Below are positions 48,101-62,100 of a stretch of 64,000 nt of DNA, one piece after another. The stretch covers positions 51,822,068 through 51,886,067 of the forward strand of contig OY365806.1 in NCBI GenBank assembly GCA_959347315.1, written 5' to 3'. The number at the start of each line of letters is the position of its first letter. Position 1 is the stretch's first letter. Under the pieces are notes generated by a model that was not told where the DNA came from, searched no databases, and saw nothing but the letters and a program-made list of their open reading frames with translations. The position numbers and the translations under genes are program-made. Source of the DNA: Bimastos eiseni. Its lineage: Eukaryota; Annelida; Clitellata; Crassiclitellata; Lumbricidae.

Positions 48101-51100
48101 ATATTGAAAATGCTGATAACGTCTATTGCATTCATTGCAACAAAACGTGTGCATACCATGGATCTAACACTTCGCTTACCACCTCCAGAACAAACACCTG
48201 CTACAGTATCAGAAAGTTCAATTTGATAGTGTTATGCGGCATCGCAATCTACATCTAAGCAGACTAATTTAACTCAGTTTTGTCGCCAGTCTGATCATCC
48301 GGTGAGTGATATACAGCATGACATTCAAATATCACTTGCAAACTGGATAACTAGTAGTGGCAGACTAATATCAATAGTAGATGACGATGGTCTTCAACAA
48401 GTATTACATACTGCGCTTCAAAATGCCGAATGTAAACTACCTTCACATCACACTATTGACAAATGTTAACTATACAATTTTCTTGGATTTAATCAAAATA
48501 AAAAATTAATTAATCGTTCTTTTTTCAAAAGTTAAATATTAAAATCAAATTTATTGTTATCAGCCCTAGTATTAAGGTGTGGTAAATCACAGCAATGACT
48601 AAAACAACACAATAAAGGAACCTATCGCCAGGTAATGCAAAAGCGAAATTTTTTTATTGAGGAACATGAATGAAAAGGAAAGACTGTCAAGTTGTTAGAT
48701 TACCCATCTACTGTAAGAGGCATGAAAAGAATAATTTATCATCTTACCTGCCTAATCCAGAAACTAGAAAATATTTAAACCGCTGTCAAAATGAAGTCTA
48801 AAAATAAAACAAACCTGTGCAACATGTGGAATAGCCTCAAACAATTCCAGTAGCTTAGTGTATCCATAGTCAGCAACACGACACTGACGACCAAAGTGAT
48901 GATGGTATGATGGTATGAATTTGCTGAATGGCATTCGACAATGTGGACTGTTCTTAAGCAGGTCAATAACTTCATGACTAAACTGGGACATCTGTTGACC
49001 AATCAGAGGGCTACCACAGCTGGACCTTTGGCTGTCTGCAAGTGCAACCCAAAACAACAGCATCACTAATTTATTTCTGTATCTGTATAATTATTTTCAG
49101 ACTAAGAAGTAATCCATAGCACTAAAGAGTTGAACACAAGGTCCTTCCTTACATTCATGGCTCATCTTTTGGAACCTTCACTTTAATAAATATGTTCCCA
49201 AAATTGTGAATATATATAATCTAATGAAACAGCCCAGAAATTTTAAAAAAATCGCCACTAGTCGTCAGACAATACAATATGGATAATACAAGAATGACAG
49301 TGTCACGAAATAAACAAAGCAATAATAATAAGTTTACCTTGAAAGGCAGGTCTTGAAAAATATTTCTACATCATATATACAGCATTGAAACTTCAGAACT
49401 TATCTTTACTAAACATGAATTCTAATACAATGCTTCCAATATAATGCATCAGCAACACAGATCGCAATCATAACAATGTTGCAACACTGAGCACCAGGGC
49501 CATACCGAGGGAGGGGCCAGCGCACTTGCACAAACAACAGTACTTCTGCGCAGGGCAGCACTGAGGGGGCAGCGAGGCCGTGGCCCAGGGCGCAAATGTG
49601 GAAAGGGCTCAAATTTCAGGATGGAATAACTTATTATTCCATAAAATGCACTATTTTCTAAATGTGGAGGCGCCATATCGATGCTAGGCACAGGGTGCCA
49701 CAAATACTGTTTTCTAAATGTGGAGGCGCCAGATTGATGCTAGGCACAGGGCGTAATTATTGCTCGGTACGGCTCTGCTGAGCACTACATCATAGTAATT
49801 ATATTGCACCACCTCGAGTGCAAAAGAAAAATCCCAAGAACATCAGCGAATAACAAACTAAATTGCAAATAAAAACACAAAACCAAAGAAACAAAAGCTG
49901 GTCAAAACAAATTGTATTCACTGTGCTTGACCATGAAAACCTGCCAAAAGTGTATTATATACACATACCGCTGTAAGGTGAAGCAGGTCTATTTTCTGCC
50001 CAATGAACATTTTTTATTCCTCCCTCTGAGAGACTCAGCTGAACACCTTGCACACAAGTTATCAGATGTTCTAGTGGAACACCACCCTCCGAAACAACTT
50101 CCACCTCTCCAAACTCCGCAGCAAAGCAACTTGGAAAACTAAGAAAATGAGACAATTGGCCAAATTAATGCTCTAACAACATTAATGCAACTCATCAACA
50201 GAAGCAAATAAACATGAGATTGTTTTAAATATATATGTTTAATGAAGATCTAGAAATTGTACCACAAATGTGAGTTCTTCTATCAAAAGCAGGCTTATGT
50301 TGCAGAACACAACTTCGAGAAAACGGCCAAAAATTACATGCAGGCTCAGTAATGTGTGTTTTGAGTTTGAATCAAGTTCGAGTCACAAATTTATTACTTT
50401 ATCCCCAAAAAATATTTGTGATGAAACCTTGTGTTTTATTCTGCGATAATCACATTATTATAGTAGATTTTGACGAAAGTAAACAAAAGCTGACCAGTCT
50501 AATACGATTTTCTTGGTTTCAGTATTCTTGTGATACAAGACTTCAAATTAGTATATCTTTGGTTCTACTGAAGATATCTTAATAATTTTTGCACTAATAG
50601 AAAAATGATTTAATATTGAAACATAAAATGACAAAGTCAATTTTGCCAAAATGCGACTTTGGCCTGCTTTTGATAGAGCACCTCACATATGGTTGTTTAC
50701 AGAGACAACTGAGGTAGTTCTGCTAATCCATCATAGACTGCCTCTCTGTCTTTGGCTGGATATACAACTAGGCATTGGTGTGTCATTGGTCAACGTCTTC
50801 TGCATTAGACACTGGTGCATTACACACCGGTGTGACAGACAGAAGTAGAAGAGACCAATTGCAAATATTTGTGAAATTTTTAAAATAGATATGCTCTTTT
50901 AATTTCAATTGCAAAATCACTAAAACTACCATAAAACAACAATAAACACCAAATAATGAACATTATTTATTTAAAAATGTATAAATTCAGTTTCAAGGTA
51001 AGGTTGTGCAGAGTCGAGTTCCGAACCGAATTTCGGTTAATCCCTACTTATACTCAGGAAAACACATTAGTTCTCAATGACATTTAACATCAAATAGACT

Positions 51101-54100
51101 AGCACTATGTTGCAATCATGGCAAGACCTCTGATCTCAGTTTGGGGTCTATAGGCTATGAATAAGACACTTGTGTGCAGAGGCAACGGAAACAAGCTTGA
51201 TTCTTGTTGCGCCCTAAGGTTGACTAGACCTTCTTTTGCTAGGCAGTGGCATTGGTCAAATTACATTGTATAACATGATGGGCACCTTGCACCTTGCATG
51301 GCTGCAGACAGTTAAATTTGGCTCTGGTAAAAACTAGTCTTGTCATCACTGGTTCATACTGCACTTGTAATCATACTGCGATTTGTCTGTTTAAAATTAA
51401 ACGATATTATTATTATTTCTCCTTGACTGACACTATATAAATGTTCAAATAACAAATACAACTTAGTTGAAAGTGGCAAATTGCCAACATATGCAGTTTC
51501 ACTTACCTCTCTTGCCAGGGTTGAATCACTATGTATCAATAATATTTGGTCTTAAGCAAATCAGTTGCTGAAACTCAGTTCTTGATTTTCAATCAAGTAA
51601 AGCTCAAAACTACCGCTGACAGAGACGAGTAACAATCAAATACCATTATATTACCTGTGTGAATTTATAGAATCTTACAAGAAACAAGCTAATTGATACC
51701 TGACAAGTGGGAGGCAACCATCGTGCGACTGCAGCAACTTATGCACCTGTGCGGAAAATGTACGAAGCTGAAGAATGACATGCGGTAGTCTGCACATGTC
51801 CATAACATCTACATAGCTCGACCCATCTTTGCACCAGTGAATACGACAAACCGGGGACTCAAACAGCTTCTGTGCATCGTTCGAACATGATGACATCGAG
51901 TCATCAGGAGAAGGCAGAAGGATAACCATTCTTCCAGCACCATCCATCTCCGTAATTTCCACAGTGTCCTTCATATGGTAGAGTTCCGAGACACTGATGC
52001 CACGATGAAACCTCTTCTCAAAAAGTTCAATGAACTTGAACAGTGGAAGTTGATTACCCACAACTTCGTGCAGCAGACCAGCAACCTCGGCTCTCACGCT
52101 GGCGACGGACGATGCAGACGACTCGTTGTTAATAAGAGCAACATGAATACGCTTGTAGCCAATCTTCTTGCGATGGAATAGTGAGATGGCATAGCGTGCA
52201 TCCTCAAGGCATGGCACTTGAATGAAACCCACACTCGTGTTGTCTTGCAACATCTGCACATTCACTTTCAGTACCTGAATGTGTTGCTGGAACTCTGCCA
52301 TTAGAATTTTCCTCCATTCATGTGTGCTGATGTTGTAATCTAGATTTGAAATGACTAGTTCGACTCCGGTCACAGCTGGTACACCAAAGACGAGTTTCCC
52401 TTCTGGTGGAATGTACTCGCATCCCGAAAGATTTGCGCTTTTCGAAAGTTGATGGCCATCTGTTGAAGAGTTGCTTGTACCCACATCAATTGTTGACGAA
52501 AATAGAGGCTTTGGGCAAAGAGAGGAGCAGCTTAATTCCTTGCTATCCTTTCCAAAGCCGATCGGACGTCTTGCTCCTGGGGTTCTTCTAAATGCTGCTG
52601 ACCGACTAAAGCCTTCAAGTGCAGACTGATCAGGTGGGCTGCTCTTCCAAGGTGTGGATGTCATCACAAAATTAGCAAGTTTAATGTTGTTGCCTTTGTG
52701 TAGAACGACTGCCGCGTCACCTTCGCAAGATCCGCAAAGGCTGGGATAGGTTGTGTACAGTTGATCTGATGGTGCTACATAATTCTCAAACATGTGAGAC
52801 CGACATCGTTGCACAGCCTCAAATTCTTGATGAAGATGTGGGTTTGGGATGATATGGAACTTGGCTTCGTCTCTGCTCCAAAAGTGAAGTCGACTACTGT
52901 TAGCACTTAGCTTGCTATCAGAAGGTGACGGAAGTGAGCAGAGCGAGATGGACTGCAAACCGTTCAACTCACATCCTCCTTTCACATACTGGCTTTTGGA
53001 AGCAAGAAGTGCAGACGAGTTGGTCAACTTTGTGGATGTTAGATCAACAAATGGTGAAGTGAAACATTTGCTCTTATCTATAGGCAAAAAAATAACAACT
53101 CCAGTAACAATGGTTATGCAATCATAAACCTTAATTTAAAGGATATTGCATAGAGCTGTACCGATTAATCGGCCGGCCGATTAATCGGGCTGATTACTGA
53201 GATATCGGCTGTATCGGATATCGGCAAGATAATCGGTGCTGATACTAAAAATTATTTTTTTAATTTTCTAATATTATTTTCTGTCTATAAAAGCAAAATG
53301 ATGACAGCAACATCATTTGGTCTGTGAAGGACAGCATTCCGTTCCGTTCCCACACCGTGCTAACTTGGGCTTCCTGGAGCTTGGCTACATAAGACCACCC
53401 AGTAGGCAAGAGAAAGTGTTAACATAGGTCTAGTGCACAGTGAGTCGTAGTAATTAATTACCCTGGGCACAGCCGGCACAGGTTGTCTCTGCTGGCCCAA
53501 TCTTGCTGCTGGCCGAGTGGCCGGTATTGTAGGCCAAAGTGACATGTCGCAAAAGTGGGGAGGGAATGGCATCATTAGCATGTTCGATACAAGAACGCGT
53601 CCAGTTTCATAGATATCTCTTTTCTCTCCTCCATCATGCAAGGTCGACGGCGGTCTGCCTAATCTGTATTGCCTGCCTAGGATTTAGTCCCAAACTACAA
53701 GTATACGTTGCCTTTTGCTTGTAACACAACAATAGGCAGTAGCAGTATCTCTTGGAACCCGACATGTTGGGAAACACAATGAAATAATTGGCAAAAAAAT
53801 CGGGTATCGCAAATGAATAATCGGCAATAATCAGTATCGGCATTATCGGTCAAAATTGATATCGGTACAGCTCTAATATTGCAGCTGAAGCACTAACATG
53901 AGAATAACAAGTTAACAATGTTAATCCTTCAATGCATGTTGTGTGGGTTGATGATTTTGTCAGTTTCACAAGAGATGCTGGAATCTGAACTCTACAAAAT
54001 GACGACAGCAACATCACTGGGTCTGTGAAGGACGGCATTTCGTTCCGTTCCCATATCGTGTCATCGAGCCAATGGCTTCTTCAGACCAGTGATGAGAGAC

Positions 54101-57100
54101 CACACAGTGTGCTAGTATAGACCTTGAGAATGTGTCAACTTAGGTCTTGTGCAGAGTGAGTCATAGTACCTGCTTATGGGCCAAGGAATGGCTGGCCAAT
54201 TCAACAGAGAAACACATTCATCGTGGAGGCATGCCTGATGAATATATTCTAGCAGCCAATCGCCTGAGAGACTGAGGCCAAATGGGATGGTTGTGAATAG
54301 GCCAGTCGTTCCTTGGCCTTTAATTACCCTGCGCACAGTTCGACAGCGGGTGGTGTGTCTAATCTGTATTGCCTGCCTAGGATTAGTCCCCAAATACATG
54401 CAAATGTCTCCTACGGAGCAAGTGTTTGCTTGTATCACAACAATAGGCAGTAGCAGTAGGTCTATCTTTTAGAACAGGACATCTTGGAAAACACAATGAA
54501 ATAATCGTCAAAATAATTGGCTATATAATCTGCTAGATAATCGGGTATCGGCAAACAAATAATTGGTAATAACCGGTATCTGCATAATCAGCAAAAAGTG
54601 ATATCGGCACAGCTCTAGTAGAGAAGGAGCAAAAAGCAAAAAAAAATAAGAAATGGATCAGTTGGATGGGAGCAACAAGTGATATACAAAGCAATTTACA
54701 GGGAAATGAAAGAAGAGTAGCAATAACCCAATCAAGAGCAACACAACATGTATCATGTATGTATACCAAGAATTAAACACCAAGGAGGGAAACAAGATAC
54801 ATAAAATAGCATGGGCAAGACAAAGAAGTCGTCACAACAAAAACCCAGCAAATGTTATGAAAGACAAAGATGGCAAAATCCTAACTGAGAATGAAGCAAT
54901 CAGGTCGAGATCGAGGATATACTTTAAGTAATTGCCAAAGCTAAACGAAGAAAAATCCAGAAGAATCTGTAGAGGAAATCTGCCCAGTCAAAACGAAATC
55001 AACCACAATGAGATTGAGATAGCAACAGAAAGACAACGACAAACAACACAGTGGACCATCTGGATGAATGAATGCACTTGGCAGTCTACACGTACACGGC
55101 ATCATGAAACAGGAAAGACTGCCACTGGACAAATTGAGCGAAATACTGACACTATACAAACTAGACTGAGACGTCATGGATAGTGGGAATTACCGAAAAA
55201 TCAAGTTTTTAGAGGTCAGATTAAGGGTGTATGAGTTAAGTGATTGGGAAACGTTTTATGGAGCAGGAGGATGAGTAACATAAAATGGCTAAATGGGGCG
55301 ACTCATAAAATCAATGTAAGAAGATGCAAGGACTTTGGTGAGGCACATAGGAAAATTCTAATTCAGAGTGAGCTTACATCATCTTCTGTTTATCATAGTA
55401 ATGGATGCTGTATCGGAACATGCAAGAAAAGAGGTGTCATGGCGAATGATCTTATAGTTGCCGACGAGGATGAGACAGGGATACAGACAAGCCTTACTGA
55501 TTGGTAGAGAGTACTAGAGAGCAAGGGTCTTAAAGTAAACATTAATAAAAACAAAAACCATGATCATCTTCATGACGGATAAGACACCAATGTTCAGAGA
55601 TAGGGCTGGAAACATATTGAAACAAAATGAAGCATGTAATACCTTGGATCTATAAAGAATGCTAAGAGCGGTTGTCAGCATAATGTCAAGAACAGGATTA
55701 CGGCAGATTGTAAAAATGAAAGTACTTGACAGTCCGCTGTATGACAATACCAGTAAATAATGATGAATGGAGCAGACTTGGACAATGACAAGCAAAGAGC
55801 TATTGGACAGAATTGAAATGAGGTGGATACTAGGGGTCTTGCTTATGGATAAGAAAAAGAGCAAGGACATCAGAAAGATGCTGGGAGCAGCAAGTCTTGT
55901 GGACAAAGCACAAAACATGAACACAAAACAAGGAGATGATGAGAATAGAACTGAGAGTAGATATCTTCGGACACCGCAGTACACGTGGACACCCTCAGGG
56001 ACGACAGAAGAAGTGATGGGGGCGGTATGATAAAACAGGACTTTAAACGTCTAAAATTTAAGAAAGAAGACAATGGTAACCGAATCAAGTGGAGTAGAAG
56101 ATCTTGTGTTGTGTTTAGCAAATAGCTACAAACTTTTTTGATTTCATCAAATAAATTTAGGACCAACGAACTTACTTATAAGATATTTACCAATTAAACA
56201 AGAACTTAACATTCCATTGAATTTTTTTAAAAATAATGATGTTAATTTATATATTTTAATTTTTGTTGTTGCATTCCTCAGGTAGCAACCAATTCAGTAA
56301 TTTTCCCCTTTGAATTGGTTCCACCCACTTTCCCGTAAACATCAGAGAGTAAAGACGTCGTTGATAACTTCATATTTCAAAATTCATGACAAGGTTTTAC
56401 ATTTCTTCAAAAATAAAGTTATTAAATAATAAATATATTGTTATGGCCTAGAGTGCGACGATACGCTATATGAAGAATATTGCTATAGACTCTGCATTAA
56501 CACATGGCAGGTTTACTACGCTTTGCCTACGGATGGTACTCGCTGAGTCGCTGGGCAGATTAGCCGCTAGTATTCGGTTCGTACCCGGATCCGGCAAATA
56601 GTTCATCCAAATACTCGGATTCGGTACTCAGTGGAAATTGTCCATTCGGTTATGCCCTAAACAGAATGTTACAAAACCATGTGTAATTGGCATGTCGTTC
56701 AATTTCTTCAAATATCTCAATGCCAATACTTTCCCATTCTAGGACAGTAACATATAATTTGGAAATGTCCCCCATATCCACCTCTTATACCAACCCCTCC
56801 TGATCCACCTTTTCCTCCACCTCTTTCTCCTTCTCCTCTTATACATCTTTATTCCACATCACTTCTTCCTCCACCTTTTCCTGCAGCTCCACCTTTTCCC
56901 ACACCTATTTCTCCTTCTGCACTTCCTCATCCTCTTCCTCTTCTTCCCCCCACTTTGCACAAGGCATCTATCTGTAGAATGGTTAGCACCAATCTATGAA
57001 CTGTTGGCCTTTCCAAATGAGGTTTGACACAAATAACCTAAACCCTTTGGCTGGGCAAGTCCATGTTTAGGTGAGAAACTTTGATGAAAAACGTTCAGAC

Positions 57101-59084
57101 ATCATGAAAACCACTCAGAAACAACAGTGGCGGAGAAATAACTTAACGAATTACTGGCTCTGATGATGTGCAAGTCACAATACCAAATGCTGCATACGAC
57201 AAACCTTTGTATAATTTCTACATGCACTCTTACATGGTAAAAACAATAAATACTGTTGAAATAATCTTTTTCAACATTTTCACATAAACATTTTAAAAAC
57301 TTATTGCTTAACGCCCTGTTATTTGACAATATATGTTTGTCTCCTGTAACCATTGTGTTTCTACTCATCATTCTACTCGTCATCTACTCATGAGTAGAAA
57401 CACAATGGTTACAGGCGACAAACATATATTGTCAAATAACAGCAATGTAACAAAACTACCTGTATGATCTTCATGTGATAGATATCTTGCACAATCAACC
57501 ATTTCAGAGTATTTTAAACATGGCAACTGATTGTACACTAATTTTTAGTTCGCAAGGTCAGTCAGAAATTTACTACTCACGATTCTACACAACTCACCAT
57601 TTTCAAGACTCGTTTTGGGGCTTTTCTCCTCTGATAAGCTCTTTGAGTTGTGTTTCCTCTGCCTCTTTGATCGTCCTACAGCAGTCAATTCAACCTCCCG
57701 CTTGCTTGTTCTAGTACTTGATAAAACTTCAGAACCAACATCATCAGCTACAATTCTTGCAGATGTTTTATCTCTTATAACTGCTGCACAACCGACATCT
57801 AACGACACTTCATCACTCCCAGCACAGCTCTCCTTTTCCTCTTCGATCACAATGTCACCAGACAAGACTTCAGCCGACTGTGAGTGACAGTTCAATTTGA
57901 AAGCTGGTTTCTCCCCATTTTGCACCTCATTGTCCAGTATCTTTTCAACTTCTCTCCCTGAGTTTTCAGCCAACCTGCCTTGACCAGTCAACTGATCGAT
58001 TTTAGAAGAAAGGATGGAATTTGTGAAAGATAACATGCTTTTCTCTCCAGTTTTGTCATCACTGTATGTGACAAGAGAGCGCTCTGCAGTATTTGCATGA
58101 GCATTCAGCTTGTTCAACTGTTTGCCAACACTCCCATCATTGGCGTCCTCGTCCTCCTCCTGTCCCGGGTATGAGACTGTAATTTGTTTTCCTAAGACAC
58201 TTCCTCCAACTAAAAGTTGCTTAGCCCTGAAAGAAACAACAAATACCACTAACTGATAATCATCATCTTACCTCTATAATTGACACTCATGGCGGCCCAA
58301 AGAGAAGAAAAACCAAACTAAACAATTCTTATGAACAGTCCGCATACATCCTACAGCAAGGATAAACTAGCTGCACACTAAACATACTCTACAACCTGGG
58401 AGTCCATTCAGATGTTGTTGGTCCAGGGAGTGGCCAGCATAGTGCTAAGTAGGGCCTACTGGCTCCTACCTAGGAATTCAGTATACTCTGCTGAAGGCCA
58501 ATTCAGTAACAATCAGGTGTACACTTGATCATAAACTGCACACACACACACAAAACAACACCCAGAGACAGTCACAAGCAAAGTACATTTGAACAGGTGT
58601 GATATAAACCCACAGGTGAACCCATTCAAAAACATAGAGGAATAAAGAACTAGATATCTGTTGGTTTGCTCTTTTTCTGGTGATCTGTCTCTGTGTGTCT
58701 GCTTATACACACTAACACACACAAACGCGCACACACACATACAAAGAGATCATAAAGACATACCTAAATGAAGAGAAAAACACAGACAGACACAGAGATA
58801 AATAAATAAATAAATAAATAAGAAATAAGAGAGAGAGAGAGAGGCAGAAAGAATGACTGAGAAACACAGAGATCAAGAGACAAGGAGAGAGACATGGAGA
58901 CAGACACAGAGAAACAGACACACAGAGAGACAGACAAGAGACAGACACACAGAGAGAGACACATAGAGAGACAGAGACACAGACAGACAAAGCAAGAGAC
59001 ATTGAGAAAGACACAGACAGAGAGAGACAGAGAAATAAAGAGACAAAAGAGACACAGCAAAGAGAGACAGACAGACAGAGAGCA

Positions 59085-59115
<31 letters not shown>

Positions 59116-62100
59116 CATTTTCAAAGCTAGTGTATGTGAACTTAGCAAATGCATTTGACCTTGACAACAGCTTAATTTGAAAAGATTATTTATTCAAGAT
59201 GAACTATCATTATTTTCAATTAACAATTACTGCAATGAAATTTCAACAACTGAGTAGCCTTGAACCCAAACAGTCAGTCTTGTTAGAAGTGGAGTGCACA
59301 AACATGTTGCCACAAACAACAACTATTAATGATCCCAAAAGCACAATGCATATAACACAATAACATTGTGCATCAACCCGCATCAAGATAGACTAAAAAT
59401 GGGAAAAGCCCTGGCACTTAATTAGGGTCACCCAATTGAACTAAAGTCAGTAATGGCTGGCAAGTCAGTTGAAAAGACTTTACCATCTCAATTAATATTA
59501 CTCACTAACTATTAAGATTTTAAGTTTCAGAACAACTACTATAAAAGCAATTCAATGAAATACTACTATAATAAATTATGGCTAATCTTTGAACAGTCCT
59601 TCAAGTAGCTACTCCAAAGCTTCTTACATTGGGTGCACAGCTGCACATGGATATCAGTGTTCCCTTTAAGTTGTGTGCATGTGCACGCCGTGGAGCAAGC
59701 ACACACAAGAATTTAGTGTATGCAAACATTTAAAAAGATAAAAAACAAATAATCAGATGAACTGTAAACCAATATCTAGCTGGTAGTTCTGTTGTGTTCT
59801 TCAGTTGTCTTTGATACAAAGGTAGGCACAATCCTTCTCCAGTCCTGTCCATTCTCTGCAGCCCTCATCATCTGTGTTGTCGAAAGGTCCATCCAATTTC
59901 TGATATTATCCAGCCAGTTTCTCCTTGGTCTTCCCTTTCCTTTAGCTCCCTCTGTTGTTCCTTGTTATAGCTGTACCGATATCACGTTTTGCCGGTTATG
60001 CCAATACTAATTATTGCCGATTAATCATTTGCCGATACCCAATTATTTAGCCGGTTATTTAGCCGATTATTTCTTTGTGTTTCCCAAGATGTCCAGTTCC
60101 AAAAGATAGACCTACTGCTACTGCCTATTGTTGTGATACAAGCAAACACTTCCCCTGTAAGAGACGTATGCATGTAGTTGGTGACTAATCTTAGGCAGGC
60201 AATACAGATTAGACACTACGCCCGCCGTCGAACTGTGCCCAGGGTAATATAAGGCACGGCTGTCCTGTCTAGTCTCAGCCTCTCAGGCCACTGGCAAGTG
60301 TTGGGGAGATCTGATTGGCAGCTAGCATGTATTCAATAGGCATGCCTCCACGATGTACATTCATTGGTTTCTCTGTTGAATTGGCCTGCCACTCCTTGGC
60401 TTGAATTGGCCAGCCATTCCTTGGCCCATAAGCAGGCACTATGACTCACTCTGCACAAGACCTATGTTGACACATTCTCATGGTCGATACTAGCACAGTG
60501 GGTGGTCTCACCACTGGTCTGAAGAAGCCATTGGCTTGATGACACGATATGGGAACGGAACGAAATGCCGTCCTTCGCAGACCCAGTGATGTTTCTGTCA
60601 TCATTTTGCTTTTACAGACTGAAAATAATATTAATAAATAAGAAAAATAATTTTCAATATCGGTGCCGATTATCTTGCCAATATCCGGTATTTCTATAAT
60701 CGGCCCGATTAATCGGCCAGATTGGTACAGCTCTATTCCTTGTATTATCTCTTTCTCTATGTCACCCTCTTCTTTTCTCATAACATGTCCAAAATAATTC
60801 ATCTTCACTTCTTTTACAGCACCTAGGCTTAGAAACCGAGTTCGATACCCGTAAGGTTGACTAGTTCTTTCACTAAACTGCGTTGGTCAAATTAGATGTA
60901 CAATGTAATGGGCGCCTTGCATGGCCTTAAATTCGACTCCTGTGATAACTTGTCATCATTCATTCATAATATGTCTGTAATCATACTGCGTTGTCGTCAA
61001 TTTGAACATAAAAGAAAATTATCATTATTATTATGCGAAATAAATAAATAATCAAATGTAATTAAGTTGGATTTATATTTTGTTTATTCTAGAGTCTGCC
61101 AAAAAAGCGCATTAGAATATACAAATATTCATCTGAAAAATGATGATGATAAGCTATTGATCCCATGGCCAAAATCATATTCAGATGCACTTCTTTGCTA
61201 CAAACGATGCACAGGAAATTGACGTAGATTCTTGTCAACTGCAGTGGGGAAGGACCATGCAGAAACCCACAAAGTGCTGGCTAGCATAGTAATGAAATAC
61301 CTCGCTTCTCCGGCTACAACTGCTCTTTACGAATGTATTCTCTCTCTCTGGAAACATTTTGAATAAAATCCTATCATCTTCGTCAACTGACAATGCTGAT
61401 AAACTTGTTTGTCGAAGCAACTGGCTGAATTTGCAGCTTTGGGCGGTTGGTTGCAGGTTAAGATTAAGGGACTTGTTTCACACCGATGATTGAAATATTT
61501 GAATTCTGGGCCTTCGACAGTTATGCATTATGCATTCTGCTGAATCCTCAACCCTTTTAAAACATTTTAAAAAAATTTTTTATCGTGCAATATATCGCAA
61601 ATTTACAATTTAATTCAATTTAGTTCACATGCAAATTCATTAACCCATCTGTTCACTTCTCATGGTACGAGTTATATTGAAAACAACTATCAAAATAATG
61701 GGAGAGAAATGTTGATCGGTTGCTCAATCTGTCGCACTGTAAAGCTATGCCATTCTCACTCTTAAGCAGTGCCATGCTATGCAACGCAATGGCGAACGAC
61801 ACATTGAGGAAGTATGTGGAGAAGGTTGGAGGAAGGGGAGAAGGTGGATGAAGAGGAGGTGGTGGAGGAAGAGCAGGTGTAGAAAGAGGTGGAGGAAGAG
61901 TAAGAGGTGCAGGTGAAGTGGGAGGGGAATATGTCAGCAGAAAGGACAGGTATGGGAATAGAAGGGGAATTGGGAAGGGAAGGGAGTGAGACATAATTTA
62001 ACGGAACTGTTAATAAACTATAACAACCATTAGTAAATGAGTAAAGAAACAAACTTACACATTTAGTTTAACTGATATAAAAACAGATGTTACATTTGCA

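Noticed and set aside
58712..59167. 151-codon Leu/Ser/Cys-rich frame resembling a membrane protein
   Set aside because: It is the translation of the AGAGAC/GA simple repeat; the hydrophobicity is an artefact.
61653..62052. Pro-rich frames on the minus strand
   Set aside because: Translation of the purine-rich tract; no domain, no splice support.
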